64,000 bases of DNA from positions 111,487,221 to 111,551,220 of the forward strand of contig CM054179.1 of assembly GCA_028829895.1 (NCBI GenBank). The letters run 5' to 3'. The translations under genes and the position numbers were made by a program. Positions 1 through 13,100 of the stretch are shown here, piece after piece. The stretch is from Sinotaia quadrata (taxonomy: Eukaryota; Mollusca; Gastropoda; Architaenioglossa; Viviparidae). Position 1 is the stretch's first letter, and every line of letters starts with the position of its first letter. A model generated the notes under the pieces. That model saw nothing but the letters and a program-made list of their open reading frames with translations, was not told the origin of the DNA and searched no databases.

Positions 1-380
1 CATGCGTCTACAAATGTAAGTGACACGAGTCTTTATCAATCTCATCTGCACGTTTCACCAATTGCGCTTACAATAACGTTTTTATTTCGCTTTTTTTTGC
101 AATTTAATTTTCCAGAAAGCAAAACTGTCATAGGTGACAACAGCATGTGTCACGTTGAGCACAAAGATTTGTCTGCATTCCATACCTTGTACCTCGCCTC
201 GCAAACTGTTTAGAATCATTTGCCCGAGGTCCACTTGCTGTTACACCTCAGCACCTAAACATGGACACTGTTATCTCTTGGAGTGCACTGCAACTAGGGG
301 TAGACGTGTACAGCTTATGAGACCGTCACGCCACGGTAATAATTCCTCAGAAGTTCTTTCTGACCGCATCAGGACACACG

Positions 381-492
381 TCTGAATGTAACGGAGTAAT
401 CATTTCTTTAAGGACAGACGTCTTAATGTAACGGAGTAATCATTTCTTTAAGGACAGATATCTGAATGTAACGGAGTAATTATTTCTTTAAG
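381..492. repeat. Tandem repeat, 40 bp x 3
   Basis: Unit starts TCTGAATGTAACGGAGTAAT. The bases 1-380 before it hold no gene that I can support. Confidence 0.9.
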
Positions 493-1052
493 TGCCTTTA
501 AATTAGTATTATTTTCTTTTATGAAGATGCATGCATGTGTACCTGGATTAACTAATACCCCCCCCCCCCCCGAAATACAATGCTGCTAAGACAGGCATGA
601 TAATTGTAAGCATAGTTATAATACTTCTGGATAAATCGTAGAGGGAGATAATTTTTCTGGTTCAAGGCAGAAAACTGACACACTGGTTCAAGGCAGAAAA
701 CTGTGCATTACAATGTTTACTGTGATTGTAGCGAATATCAGAGCAGATTTGTGATCGACGTTACTATTTTAAGTCCAGGAACTGTGGGCCGTTATTTTCA
801 AATTTTCCAATATTTTGTTTTAATAAGGAAAAGCTCAAAATACTTTTCAATGAAGATATCCTTTTCGAAAGGAACATTTTTCGAAGTTTACATGTACGTT
901 TAGTCTTCCTCCACCATTTGAATAAGGAAGCAAAAAAAGTAAAAAATTAAGTAAACTGAAGAACTAAGATGAGACCAGATGGGGAAAAACAGGATTAATT
1001 AAAAGTGTTCAGTGAAATTTGAAAGTCGCAAGCTGAAAGAAGCCGGCGAACG

Positions 1053-1134
1053 ATGTTGTCCGGCTTTTACAGAAACATGCGGCCCACAGTCGTGTTGCTG
1101 CTTCTCTGGAGTCCAGCACTGGTGGTCAGTCAAG
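1053..1134 (+). CDS. Gene A exon 1: signal peptide
   Basis: ATG at 1053 opens a short frame with a clear hydrophobic core (VVLLLLWSPALVVS) and then Gln, ending at a donor CAAG|GTACGA with one base left over (phase 1). Cleavage is expected near VVS-Q. The alternative ATG at 1077 sits directly before the hydrophobic core. Confidence 0.8.
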
Positions 1135-4100
1135 GTACGATCTACTCCTGACTCAGCTATTTCTTTTTGTTTATGTGTGAGAAGTTTTTCCTTTGAATTT
1201 AATTTCTTTTTCAAGCGAGTGTCTTTTTAATCTGTTTGTAAGAGATTTTTTGGATCGGCATTGTCTATCTACAGTCGTACTAAGAATGTCGACAAGGAAA
1301 GAAGAACTAAGGAAAAAGAACAATAAAAATGAAAAAAATAAATTTAAGTATTTTTATAAATAAACATCTCCCCAACAATCTTGACTATGAATTTGGATGT
1401 ACTTTCTACTAGGCTATCTCCACTATCTTTGTGGGCTATGATGTATTGTCAGATTACACACATGAATACAATTGTTTACCTAAGGCAATTCATGAAAAAA
1501 AAATCTGGTTAACTTAAAACAATAAAGTTTATTAATTAATAATAAGTGAAATCAGTATCAAGTAATTAAATTAGAACGACAACAAACATGAGTTTGTTTG
1601 CAAATTGCTAAGTTACAAAACACTTGTGATAAATAACAATCCAAATTAATCGGGTTAATTCTTAGGCTACTAAAGTAGTCATGTATGTATTAGTAGTTAC
1701 TTTAGGCGATTTTACACGTGACGTCCTGAAACCGGAAGGCAGCAACATTGGACAGATAAATCAGTTTGCTTACGTCTTTCTTGAAGCTTGGCAAGTTCTG
1801 TTTTTCTATGTTTCTATCAAAACGTGAAAATGTTAAATCCCCTGACAAAAGTAGAGTACTGTCGCGTTAATGCGTGTCATACTGTAGACATAATTTATTT
1901 ACCAGCTCACTAACATTCTCAGGTTATTACAAGCCACAGTAGAGAATATAAAAGTGAGGATTGTACGCATATGGGGTTGGCCATAAGTAGATCTAGAAAA
2001 ATTAACTCTGAATTAAACGTTTGACACTGACACCATATCTCGACCGCATTATAAAGTACATAACTACATATTACTAAAATTGATATAAATACCTTTGTAC
2101 CTTCAAGTAGATGCGAACCTACTGGTTTATAGTACATCCACCACTTAGGGCCTAGATACGAATGCTCGTAAGTGACCGCCAGCGGTCCAATTTCAACAAC
2201 GACTTCTACTTTAGAGACTAAGATCAAATTAGCAACATATATCTAAAATAACACAAATAGATCTGAATAGATGACATTACTGGAGGTATTGTACAGTCAT
2301 TATCTGTGAAAGTGAAGATCAATGCCGAACCGCAAAGCTTTTATTGAAATTAAATCAAAATTGTGCGGTACATGCTTAGATTTGAGGACTGTCCGTTTTA
2401 ACAACGAATAATTTTTGACTTGCTTTTATTTTTCATGCTGACTTTCTGCACTGATATAAATATAAAACTACTTGTGTTTTCACTGACAAATATAAAACTA
2501 CTTTTTTTTCCACTGACATAAATAAAACTACTTTTTTTCACAGACATAAATATAAAACTACTTTTTTCCATGCACACTTAATATTATCGAGCTCTTCTCT
2601 TTTACACAAATCAATTATATATAAATTAAATTCAGATAAATGTTATTCATTTTTGGAACTAACTTTACCAAATATCAGTAGTTTAACCAAAGTACTTGTA
2701 AAGTTGAATCATAGTAGATATAGCGCATTTAATGCTTGTAATGCACTTAATTTTCAGCTTAATATAAGTTTATAGATATGGCAGAGTAAATTTGCCTATC
2801 CCTATTTCTAGACTTAATTGGTATATAAACTGTTAAACTGTTGAAGCCACCCGACCTTGGGCACTCCTTATGACGGTATTTTATAAGTATCAGAGTTGGA
2901 GTAAACACGCAAGTTGAGAATATGCTAGAAATTGCTGATGCAATGCAAACCAGTTCCAACTGGATGAATAGTTTTTATTATCCAATGAGTAATATTTATG
3001 GGAACGATACCAGCCAATGGGCTGAGATCAAAAGTTTACCTGCTGTAGAGAATTGTATTGTCTAATTACTTGAATTTGGTGTGGCAAGAAGTTCGTCATG
3101 AAAGGCAGCCATTAGCTTAATTTATTTCTGATTTAACTGACTGATTGAGAGAGAATGGACTTAGAAATATTATGTACATTTACTATTGATATGTTATACT
3201 TGAGTTTTATGTAGAGATGTATTAAGTGAGTAGATTATTATTTCTAGAAATTGTGAAATATGATGCTTATATGTAGCATGCTAAACATTTGACATTGTTT
3301 CTAGTGAATCCACTCATAAAATTATTAGACAGTATATATTATACTGTATGTATGTATCTGGCTAATAAATACTGTTGCAGGAAAATGTAATTTGAGATTT
3401 GAATGTAAGAAAATATGGAGTTAAAAAAGGAATAAACTGGAAACTTTGCGTTTGTTTTACAGGAAAAAAAGCAGTCTTTTCTTATTTTATCAGAAATCCT
3501 GGTTCACTGATTATAGAATGTTATGACCATAGTAGACGCAAGAGTTGTCTGCCACAGTGTGTAAATGTAAGGAATACACTGCACTCCATTGATTTATGGT
3601 GGCAAGGTATGCTGACTATATTAAAGCAATTTCTGGTACAAGGAGGTTACTGGAAATTGCTACAATTGTTGTTCTGCTTGAGGGAGCTATTATGCTAGAG
3701 GGCCAGATTAGCCTTGAGAGAATAGCTATAAATCAGTGTTCTACAATGTGAAGAGGAAAACACATGGAATTGACATAAACAATAACTTGTGACTTTGTTA
3801 TAAAAGCTCATGAAAGACTATCGAGACAGTGCCTAAACCAGGTTACATAGAAACTATTATCGCTTATCTCTAATAACTCCACTTCTGTTCTCTGATAAGA
3901 ACTATCCTGTGATTTGTATTGACACTAATCTATTCAACTGTATTTTAGGATATAAGAATGTATTGATATTAAAATTATTTGAATGTGGTTCATAGAAACA
4001 TTGATGTCAAGTAATCTTTTTCCATTGTATTTGTTATATGTATATTTGATTGCTGATTTAATAAATTTATTGCCCTTCTTACACATATTGATAACCATAT

Positions 4101-7100
4101 GTTGGAAAAGAAAGTGGGTGGATGGAGCCTCGCTAAACAATAGATTAAAGACTGATTTGTCTTCTCCTTTAGAAAGAAGTTTTCCACCTATGGAAATATT
4201 GTGATGGTAAATATTTGTCTTTAATGCTGTGGAAGAGAGAAAACGTTTACTCTGCTTGCATATCCACCAAATGAGAGAGACGAGTGGTGTCTTTTGGAGA
4301 ATTATTAATAACATAAATTAAGATTCTCATCACTTGTAATTAGTTATGGATGATTAATTAATTAATATTAATAATAATAACCATTAACTAGGTGTCGTTA
4401 GCTTCACAACATTTCTAGTTTTTTTCACGTGGCAAATTTACAGTTTGAAAGACCTCTATGTCTACTCTTACACTCAAGGCACAAAACATTTCTCATTATG
4501 TGCTGTTCAGAGCAATTTCCAAGAGCATAGATTTGAACTCCCCTTATCTGCTATACAGGGATGTGAATAAGCCAAATGAGAACTATACACTATGTAAACC
4601 GAACTGAATGACTATTACTGTCGAGGTCGACGATATGCGGACGAGGCAAGAATAAATTAGCCCATGCACTTTTTAAGACGTACTCACTATTCCTCTCTGT
4701 TAGACGTAATAAATATTTTTTTAATTATTCTTTTGCTAGCATTAGTCTTCTAATGCTAACTGACTGTAGTCTTCAGTGCGTTTAAACATTTTTTTAATTA
4801 TTCTTTTGCTAGCATTACTGTCTTCTAATGCTAATTGACTGTAGTTTTCAGTGAGTTTAAACACTTTTTAAAGGGGTTTAACACTAATTAAAACTGTGAT
4901 TTCCTGCCTGAATGATTCCAGAAACGAATCGAATTTGTATTTTCACCACACGGTCGCTATTTTTTAAAATTTTAGTTGTCTTACTGCAAACTCAGCCTCT
5001 AGCAAATTGTTATAGGCATCAAGTCCTATGTAGTTTTGAAGTCTTCACTTGCAATTTGACTTGGAGAAAAAAATGGAAAAGAATGAAGAGTGCCTTGGTA
5101 AATAATAGGTGTTACTATGTTAATCTGCCATTTCGTCCGAATCTTTATTTATTAAATTAATTTGCTTTGCCCCTCGATATTTGTTCTTCCCGGAGTCAGC
5201 ACGATACCTTGTAGCTTTATCCATTACAATTTATCTGATTAATTTATGTAATTTCGTTCTGTCAGTATTTCTATGGCTGCTCAAAGGAATGTTTTCACTT
5301 CTCCCAAATGACTGCTGTTCCGGGTTCTGCGCAAAGTTGAAAGCTTCCATTAAATAAACCTTTTATTTCACGTCATTAATAGCTTCCGTCAAACAACCAT
5401 TTTATTGGAGGTCATTAATAACTTCCACCAAATAACCTTTCTATGGGAGGTCATTAATAGCTTCCTTCAAATAACCGTGTAATTATAGGTCATTAATAAC
5501 TTCCGTCAAATAACCCTTTTACTGAAGGTCTTACGTTCGTTCTTATGAACACAGTTACAACGTAAACTCCACAACTACTGCAACCTACCACAAGGTAGAT
5601 AGCTGACGTACGTAACGCAAAATGGACAAAATCAAAGGAGTTCTTTTTTTTTAAATAGGTAATAACATTTCTTGTTGTTTATCGACATGTCTTCTCCCTT
5701 ACTCCCATCCAGGTCCACAGGTGAGCTGTCCTCAGTACATTGATGAAGGCAACACTGTGACCTGCTATTGCCAAGCACAACAAGGTTTCGCACCCGCGAA
5801 GCTATGGTGGCCGGGGTACAGTGACACGCCGGAGTTGAAATTGCAGAACGTTTTGCGAACACTGGATGGCGTCATCTACACGTGTCAGATGGACGAAGGG
5901 GGGACTGTGATGCAAAGAACACACACGTTGCATGTAGCATGTGAGTAGTTTAGACATAGCTGGACAGTCAATGTGGATCTTTGTGTAAAGTTGGCCTATC
6001 TATCTATCTATCTATGGTAGAGTAAATTTGCCTATCCCGATTTCTAAGTTTAACTCTTATATAAATTGTCAAATGTCAAAGTGAACCGATCTTGGGCTCT
6101 GCTTGTGATGGTATTTTTTTTTTGTAAGTATCAGAGTTGGAATTAACAACTCGGATAAAGAGTGTGATAGGGAGGTGATCAGTTGTCGTCGTCTGTTGTG
6201 ATTGTAGATTCTAGCGTAAGGTGTGGAGCCATTAGTGCTATATTTAGTGTGTTTTCAAGTCTAGTTGGTTTAGGGGGAGCTAAGTAAGTTAGGTTTTTCC
6301 CCCGTTAGCGAGTCAAGTAGTAATTCACTTTGTTTATTTTTCTTTCCGTCGGATCAGCATGGGTGTTTTGCATTGAGATCTCCTATGATTATGTGATTTT
6401 CATTTTTTGTTATTATTTTCCAGTTTTTTGTTATTGTTTGTGAAACTGGATGAAAATATGTGTTTGTGATGTGTAGTTTATGTTTATTGTTTATTATAGC
6501 AATTGTTAGGTGTTCATCTGAGTTTTCTACTCGTGTGAAATTGAAGTTGTTTTTTATGATACAGGCGAGTCCTCCTCTGTTTCTGATTTTCTTTTTTGTG
6601 GCTTCTACTTGGACTGAGGTGTATTGTAGTATATTTAAATTTTTATTTTCTGGAATTTTGGTCTCTTGTAAACATATTATGTCTGGTTTGTGTTCTTTGA
6701 TAATATTGTGGATGTATGTTGTTTTGTTTTCTATTCCATTCCATTGCAGTTCCATTATTTTTAGCATATCAACCAATGTCAATTGTAAACACACTACACG
6801 TGTGCAGCAAACAGCCATAAGATTTTGTGTAGCCTTTCATTACATATTAAATGTTATAGGTTCGTTAGTTAGACATTTTTGTTCATTCTATCAACTGTCT
6901 TCACCTATGAGTTAATGAGTGTGACTGGTGTCGTCAGTCAGTCTGTTGTGCAATCGATCCCCACTGTGACTGTATTTGTGCCTAAGCTGTGCACTGCGAG
7001 TAGTGACGTATTTGTGCCTAAGCTGTGCACTGCGAGTAGTGACGTATTTGTGCCTAAGCTGTGCACTGCGAGTAGTGACGTATTTGTGCCTAAGCTGTGC

Positions 7101-10100
7101 ACTGCGAGTAGTGACGTATTTGTGACTAAGCTGTGCACTGCGAGTAGAGTGAATATAGCCGTCGACACCGACATCTATAGTCACATTCACTTACCTACAC
7201 ATCACACACAGACAGACAGACAGATAGAATTATGAGAGAAGCATCATATTTTAATGTTACAGTTTATGAGTAAAGCAGATAGAAATATATTTTTACTGAG
7301 GTGCAGACAAATTGACAAAGAACAAACTGATAAGTAGTAAGTTAAAATAATAAAATGGGTGACTGTGTAAATACATTTAAACAAAGAGATAATTACATAT
7401 AAAAAATAGACAATAATAGTCAATAAAACAAACATACATATGTTGATAAACAGAATGCCAGAGATAGAAAGAGAGATAGTGAATTAACTGCATGTCTTCA
7501 ATTCTCCTTATTTATTGTCAGACCACAATGTTTGTAGATAATTTTCTTTTATTTTCCTGTCGACATAAGTTTGGTGGGTACTTTTAATAAGTTTGCATAC
7601 GCAAATTAATTGTTTCTTATTTATATAAAAAACAATAGACGGGCCTGACAGTAATCACATCTGGATAAATACATCCCGGCCAGTTCTTAACCCCGAGATG
7701 TCACAGACTGTAACCTTAACCTGCATAACTACAGAGGTCAACCCCGCCCCGAAATATAGCTGGAGTGTTAAGTGTGACTCTGTCTCTCCGGATGGCAGCA
7801 CGTGCACGATCACTCTCCGACCGCAGGACGAGAAGAATGTCACGTGTACAGCAACCAACACAAAGCTTTCGGCCTTACCGACTCTCTCTGCGTCACGCTG
7901 GACCTTCGTGCGCTATGACGCAATGCGTGAGTAACGCAACTGTTGCTGTTCGTCGGTCGCTATACACGTCATTGTAATTTGTTTAGTTAGAATGTGTATG
8001 CGTCAGTAGTGATGAACAAACATTTTAGGCACGTCCCTTATTGTACAGTAAGAAAACAACACCCACCCCCTTGACCTATAATTAAAAGAAAATAGTGTTT
8101 CATGTTTGAAACAAATTTAGAACAAAATAAAAAAGAAGACACATATCAGGCAATCATGATAAGAGAGAAAAAATAACAAGTAAATCTTGGAATTTGGTCA
8201 GATAGACTAAACAGTCCGGTTAAAAGTAGTGGCGACTTCCAGGCGTGTGACAGAATATTTCATCTTAAGCAAGTTTAGGTAGCGTTCGAAGTACATTTGA
8301 TAGAAGATTTCCTCTTAAGCAAGTTTAGGCAGCGAAGGGCGTGTGACAGAATATTTCCTCTTAAGCAAGTTTAGGTAGCGATCAAAGTACATTTGATAGA
8401 ATATTTCATCTTAAGCAAGTTTAGGCAGCGAAGGGCGTGTGATAGAATATTTCATCTTAAGCAAGTTTAGGCAGCGAAGGGCGTGTGATAGAATATTTCA
8501 TCTTAAGCAAGTTTAGGCAGCGAAGGGCGTGTGACAGAATATTTCCTCTTAAGCAAGTTTAGGTAGCGATCAAAGTACATTTGATAGAATATTTCATCTT
8601 AAGCAAGTTTAGGCAGCGAAGGGCGTGTGATAGAATATTTCATCTTAAGCAAGTTTAGGCAGCGAAGGGCGTGTGATAGAATATTTCATCTTAAGCAAGT
8701 TTAGGCAGCGAAGGGCGTGTGATAGAATATTTCCTCTTAAGCAAGTTTAGGCAGCGAAGGGCGTGTGCTAGAATATTTCCTCTTAAGCAAGTTTAGGCAG
8801 CGAAGGGCGTGTGATAGAATATTTCCTCTTAAGCAAGTTTAGGTAGCGATCAAAGAGCTCATCGCGACAAGAGAAGTGCTATTGTCGTACGTTAAACAAC
8901 AATGATAAAATCCCAGTTACATAATATAAATATTTTTCAAATGGTTACCTAATCAAACATGACATTCAACCCAGGAGATTGTTCGTAGGTCAGGAGTGAT
9001 TTGTAAATAATTAATTATAATAAGAATGTAAATATTTAAACTGCAAAATAACTGCTAAGCGTAAATGTTAATAATGGTTTTAGGAATTGGTAAAAATGAC
9101 ACAAGTATGAAGACACAAACCACTTGCGCGTTGCAAAGGCACAGATATATACATCCACACGTTCTGTGCTGATGGCGTAGTCATTTTGTGATGAACGTTT
9201 CTACCACGCCCAACTTTCCCTTTAACAAAAGATCATGCGTGCTGTTTTTCTTATCATGAAATGTTGGGCGTGATAAATAAATTTTGCTTGGTTAGTGGTA
9301 GGGTCCCAAAAAACAGTTCAAAGAAGGTGAACATCATACTCGACAATGTCCATGCTAAACTAGATGAGCTATTTAGCCTGTATGTCATACTCGACAATGT
9401 CCATGCTAAACTAGATGAGCTATTTAGCCTTTATGCTTCCCTCCACCTCATACCCCTGCAATCCTGCTAACACACACTCACACACATGCACACAAACACA
9501 TACAACCATTTACACACAAAGACGCACACATTCTCTCACACAGTCTCACAGACACACCACTAACACCTCCCCACCCTAAGCAAAAGACACGTTTTCTCCC
9601 CACAGATTGCACAATCTCACCTAACAATCAGGTTTTGCATTGATCCACGTACGCTTAATTGACTGCTTTGCAATTTGTTCATTTTTATAACTTCAGATAT
9701 TAAGAAAATGTTATGACCGTAAAACACTTTAAGAACAATATAAATATTTAAAAATATGCGACATTTCCTAGTATAAAAGTGATGCTTTTCCATTCCATTT
9801 CCAGAAAATAATCTTCCAACATTAACTACCTTGGATCGATTAAGTATTCTTCTAGAATCTTCTACTAAGCCTGGATCTACCTCTGCACCCGGATCTGGCA
9901 CCACACAGGCATTTTCAACTCTTGCAGGTTTTCCGTCAACGAATTTAACCACTGCACTGCAAACGTCTTCCCTGCAAGGACTGGTCACGCGGCAGAAACC
10001 AACTACGTCACCAGTAATTTTTACTGCGCAGGAACCTACTACGTCACCAGTAATTTTTACTGCGCAGAAACCTACTACGTCACCAGTAATTTTTACTGCG

Positions 10101-13100
10101 CAGAAACCTACTACGTCACCAGTAATTTTTACTGCGCAGGAACCTACTACGTCACCAGTAATTTTTACTGCGCAGGAACCTACCTCTGAATCTTCCATTT
10201 CTGCATCTATCACACCGTCTTCCTCTCCTCTAGGATCCAAAGTTTCTCCAGAACCCAGGACCACAGTTAAAATGGTTAATTCCACAGGAATCTTTCATCC
10301 ATATGCAGCGTCTGTTTCTCCCGCACTTCACGCGGGTCAAATATCTACCACACTTGCCGTTACCATGGAACCACACCCACCTGCTAGATCGAGCGTTTCG
10401 ACTGGAGTTACCGCACAGAATACTGCCACTTTTAGGGACATTACTACTTCTCAGAAATCTACAGGGACTACCAAGCTTACCCCTCCATTAAGACCTACGG
10501 GGGTTCTGATTCTTATTGGACCTGCAGCCACGACAGTCAGCTCTAAGGGAAGCAATTCACAAGAGAGAAGCCAATCAGAAACAAGCATTGCTATCGCAGC
10601 TCTCGCTGGGGGTGTAGGAGTGGCTGCTGTGGTCATAGGTATTGTTATGATCGCCACCATCACCGTGATAAAAAGAAAGAAAGGTATTTAGAATGAAAAG
10701 CAAGTTACAGGCTAAAAATAGATTTGAATTGTTAATCTGAAGTCTTAAAACACTATCGTTTTATCACCGGACAATGGCGGCCAGCAGAGAATTTGATACA
10801 ATGATGATGCTAGAATAATAATATTTATTTTTTATTTTTTTTCTGGTATTAATTTTCCCGTTTCTTGTTTCTCTGTGTGTTTGTCTGTCTGTCTGTCTCT
10901 CTCTCTCCGTACTCCATTCCTCATTCTTTGTCTGTCTAAAGGATACAGAGATAGCTTGTACAGTCTTTCATAAATGAGAAATGTTATGGCCTTTTACCAT
11001 CATTTAGAGAGTTTATTTCACACTGTGTAACTGTGTTATGTGTCACGTGACCAGTTGTATGCTTTTAAGATCCTATTTATAAATCAAAAGAAACTTTTGA
11101 GGAAAGAAATTGTTATTTTTTTGTTTCTAGTTATGCCATTTCTTTTCTTTCTTTCTTCAAGGACAGAGAAAGTACGAAACAAGAGATGAGTCATTGAAAA
11201 AAGGTGTGTATAAGACATTTCAATTTAAAATAAGTCCACACTGTCAAGCAAATAAACCAGCAAATACTACCATGAAAAAGCGCATGTTTGTATGTGTGTC
11301 TACTAATTTGTCAGTCTGTATGATAAAAGGATTTATGGAATTTAATTTATTTTTGTCTAGACTGGGAGTGATAGAGTCACTAGACTTTTAAAACTGCCTA
11401 GATTGCAAAAGAACCTTTCTTCTTTAGCTGAGCGATGGTTCAGGCTGAGAGTTTATATCGTATTCGACTTGTTTGGAAATGGAACAGAGGGTCGAGATAC
11501 CTGACAGTTACAAAAGAATGACCCAGTATCCAGTCAGGAGAGAGAGAGAGAGCCAGAGCAGGCATCATTTTTAGAGTAGTAGCTGTAATCTGAAACAATA
11601 ATAAATCTTCTAGGGTCATCATGCCATCTGGAAAAGTCGTTCCAGCAAGAAAATGTGGACTAATTTACTGAAGAAAAAAGGCGACGCTTTTCCGAGCAAG
11701 AATAACAGACAATATCTCTCCAAAGCATGAGTGTGGAAGAACGACTTTGTGTTTGTGACTTCACTGCTCTTGACAGTATGACTTCATGACTTCAAAGCTG
11801 TTATCACTTAGTTACATCAGTGCTGTTATATTACTTTTATTACCATCTCTGTTACATTGCTTATTACATCAGTGCGTTTACATGACTGCATGACAACAAT
11901 GCTGTTATATAACTTCATGATATCAGCGCTACTATATGACTTCACTATCTGTTACATGACTTCATTACATTAAAGCTGCTATGTGACGTCATTACATCAA
12001 CACTGTCATATGACTTCATTATCTGGTTTACGAATTCATAACACCAGTGCTGTTACATGACTTTCAAGACATCAACGCTTTTACATGACTTTATTACATC
12101 AGCACTGTCACATGACTTCATTATCTGTTACAAATGACTTCATTCCCTTAAAGCTGTTATATGACTTCATTACATCAGCGCTGTACATGATTTCATTGTT
12201 ACATAACTTTTTTTCATTATCTGTTACATAACTTCATTACATCAACGCTGTTAAGTGATTTTATTTCATCAGTGCTGTTACATGGTTTTCATGACACCAA
12301 CGCTGTTACATGATTTCACACCATCAGTGTTGTTACATGAATTTATTATCTGTTACATGACTTCATTGCATCATAGACTTCATATCGTTACACTACAAGA
12401 TGCTGTGACTTCCTTGCATTGACGACGCTGGTACTCTTAGTTATAACTGCGGTTACTCAATGATCTCTGTTCACTACTTAGAGGTACACTGTGACTCTGC
12501 TACATTCGGTGTTTCATTTCGCTACATGGTTCACTTCGCTGCACAGTTACAACAATTACATATGCCATCAGAACAGTGATATTTTTTTGCTTCAGTGTGC
12601 GCTGACTGACGCGCTACTGTCTTGCACACCGTGACACACGTTCATGTGTGACACGTTTGTTTGGACACGGTTCCTCCTTGCTCTCGACATCATGGAGGTA
12701 TGCAATACATTTAACAGCAAACCATCGCTCGCAGATAGATTGGCATTAAAGATTATTCTAGAAAATTAATTTAAGATCAGAATTTTGTTTTGTTTCTGAA
12801 AACTTTCATTTGATTTAGGATATTAATTTATTTCGTTTATTTATGGTTTGTCTCCTAGTTAGTTAAAATTAGTCCTTATCTTTTTAAAGACTAGTCTGAT
12901 ATTATTTTCATTTGATAATATGGGCATGAGCTCTACGTACTGTTAGTTAGTGTGTTGAGATTATTTTCACATCCCTTTCAAATATGTATTAATGCAGGAT
13001 TTAAACAACTGGGTGTTGTACATTAATGCAGGATTTAAACAAATGGGTGTTGTACATATATATATCCCTTTCAAATATGTATTAATGCAGGATTTAAACA

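Noticed and set aside
134..385. 83-codon plus-strand ORF at the window start
   Set aside because: No recognisable domain, low-complexity Cys/Thr/Ser content, and it runs into a 40-bp tandem repeat.
5721..5948. Alternative acceptor CCACAG|GTGAGC for gene A exon 2
   Set aside because: It would shift the frame relative to exon 1; the upstream CATCCAG|GT at 5713 keeps phase 1 and the Ig frame.
6879..7235. Repetitive ORF (VFVPKLCTASSD x 4)
   Set aside because: It is the translation of an intronic 36-bp minisatellite; open frames exist on both strands because the unit is a multiple of three.
8225..8855. Regular repeats resembling a CRISPR array
   Set aside because: There are no unique spacers; the units are contiguous 47-bp minisatellite copies in an animal intron.
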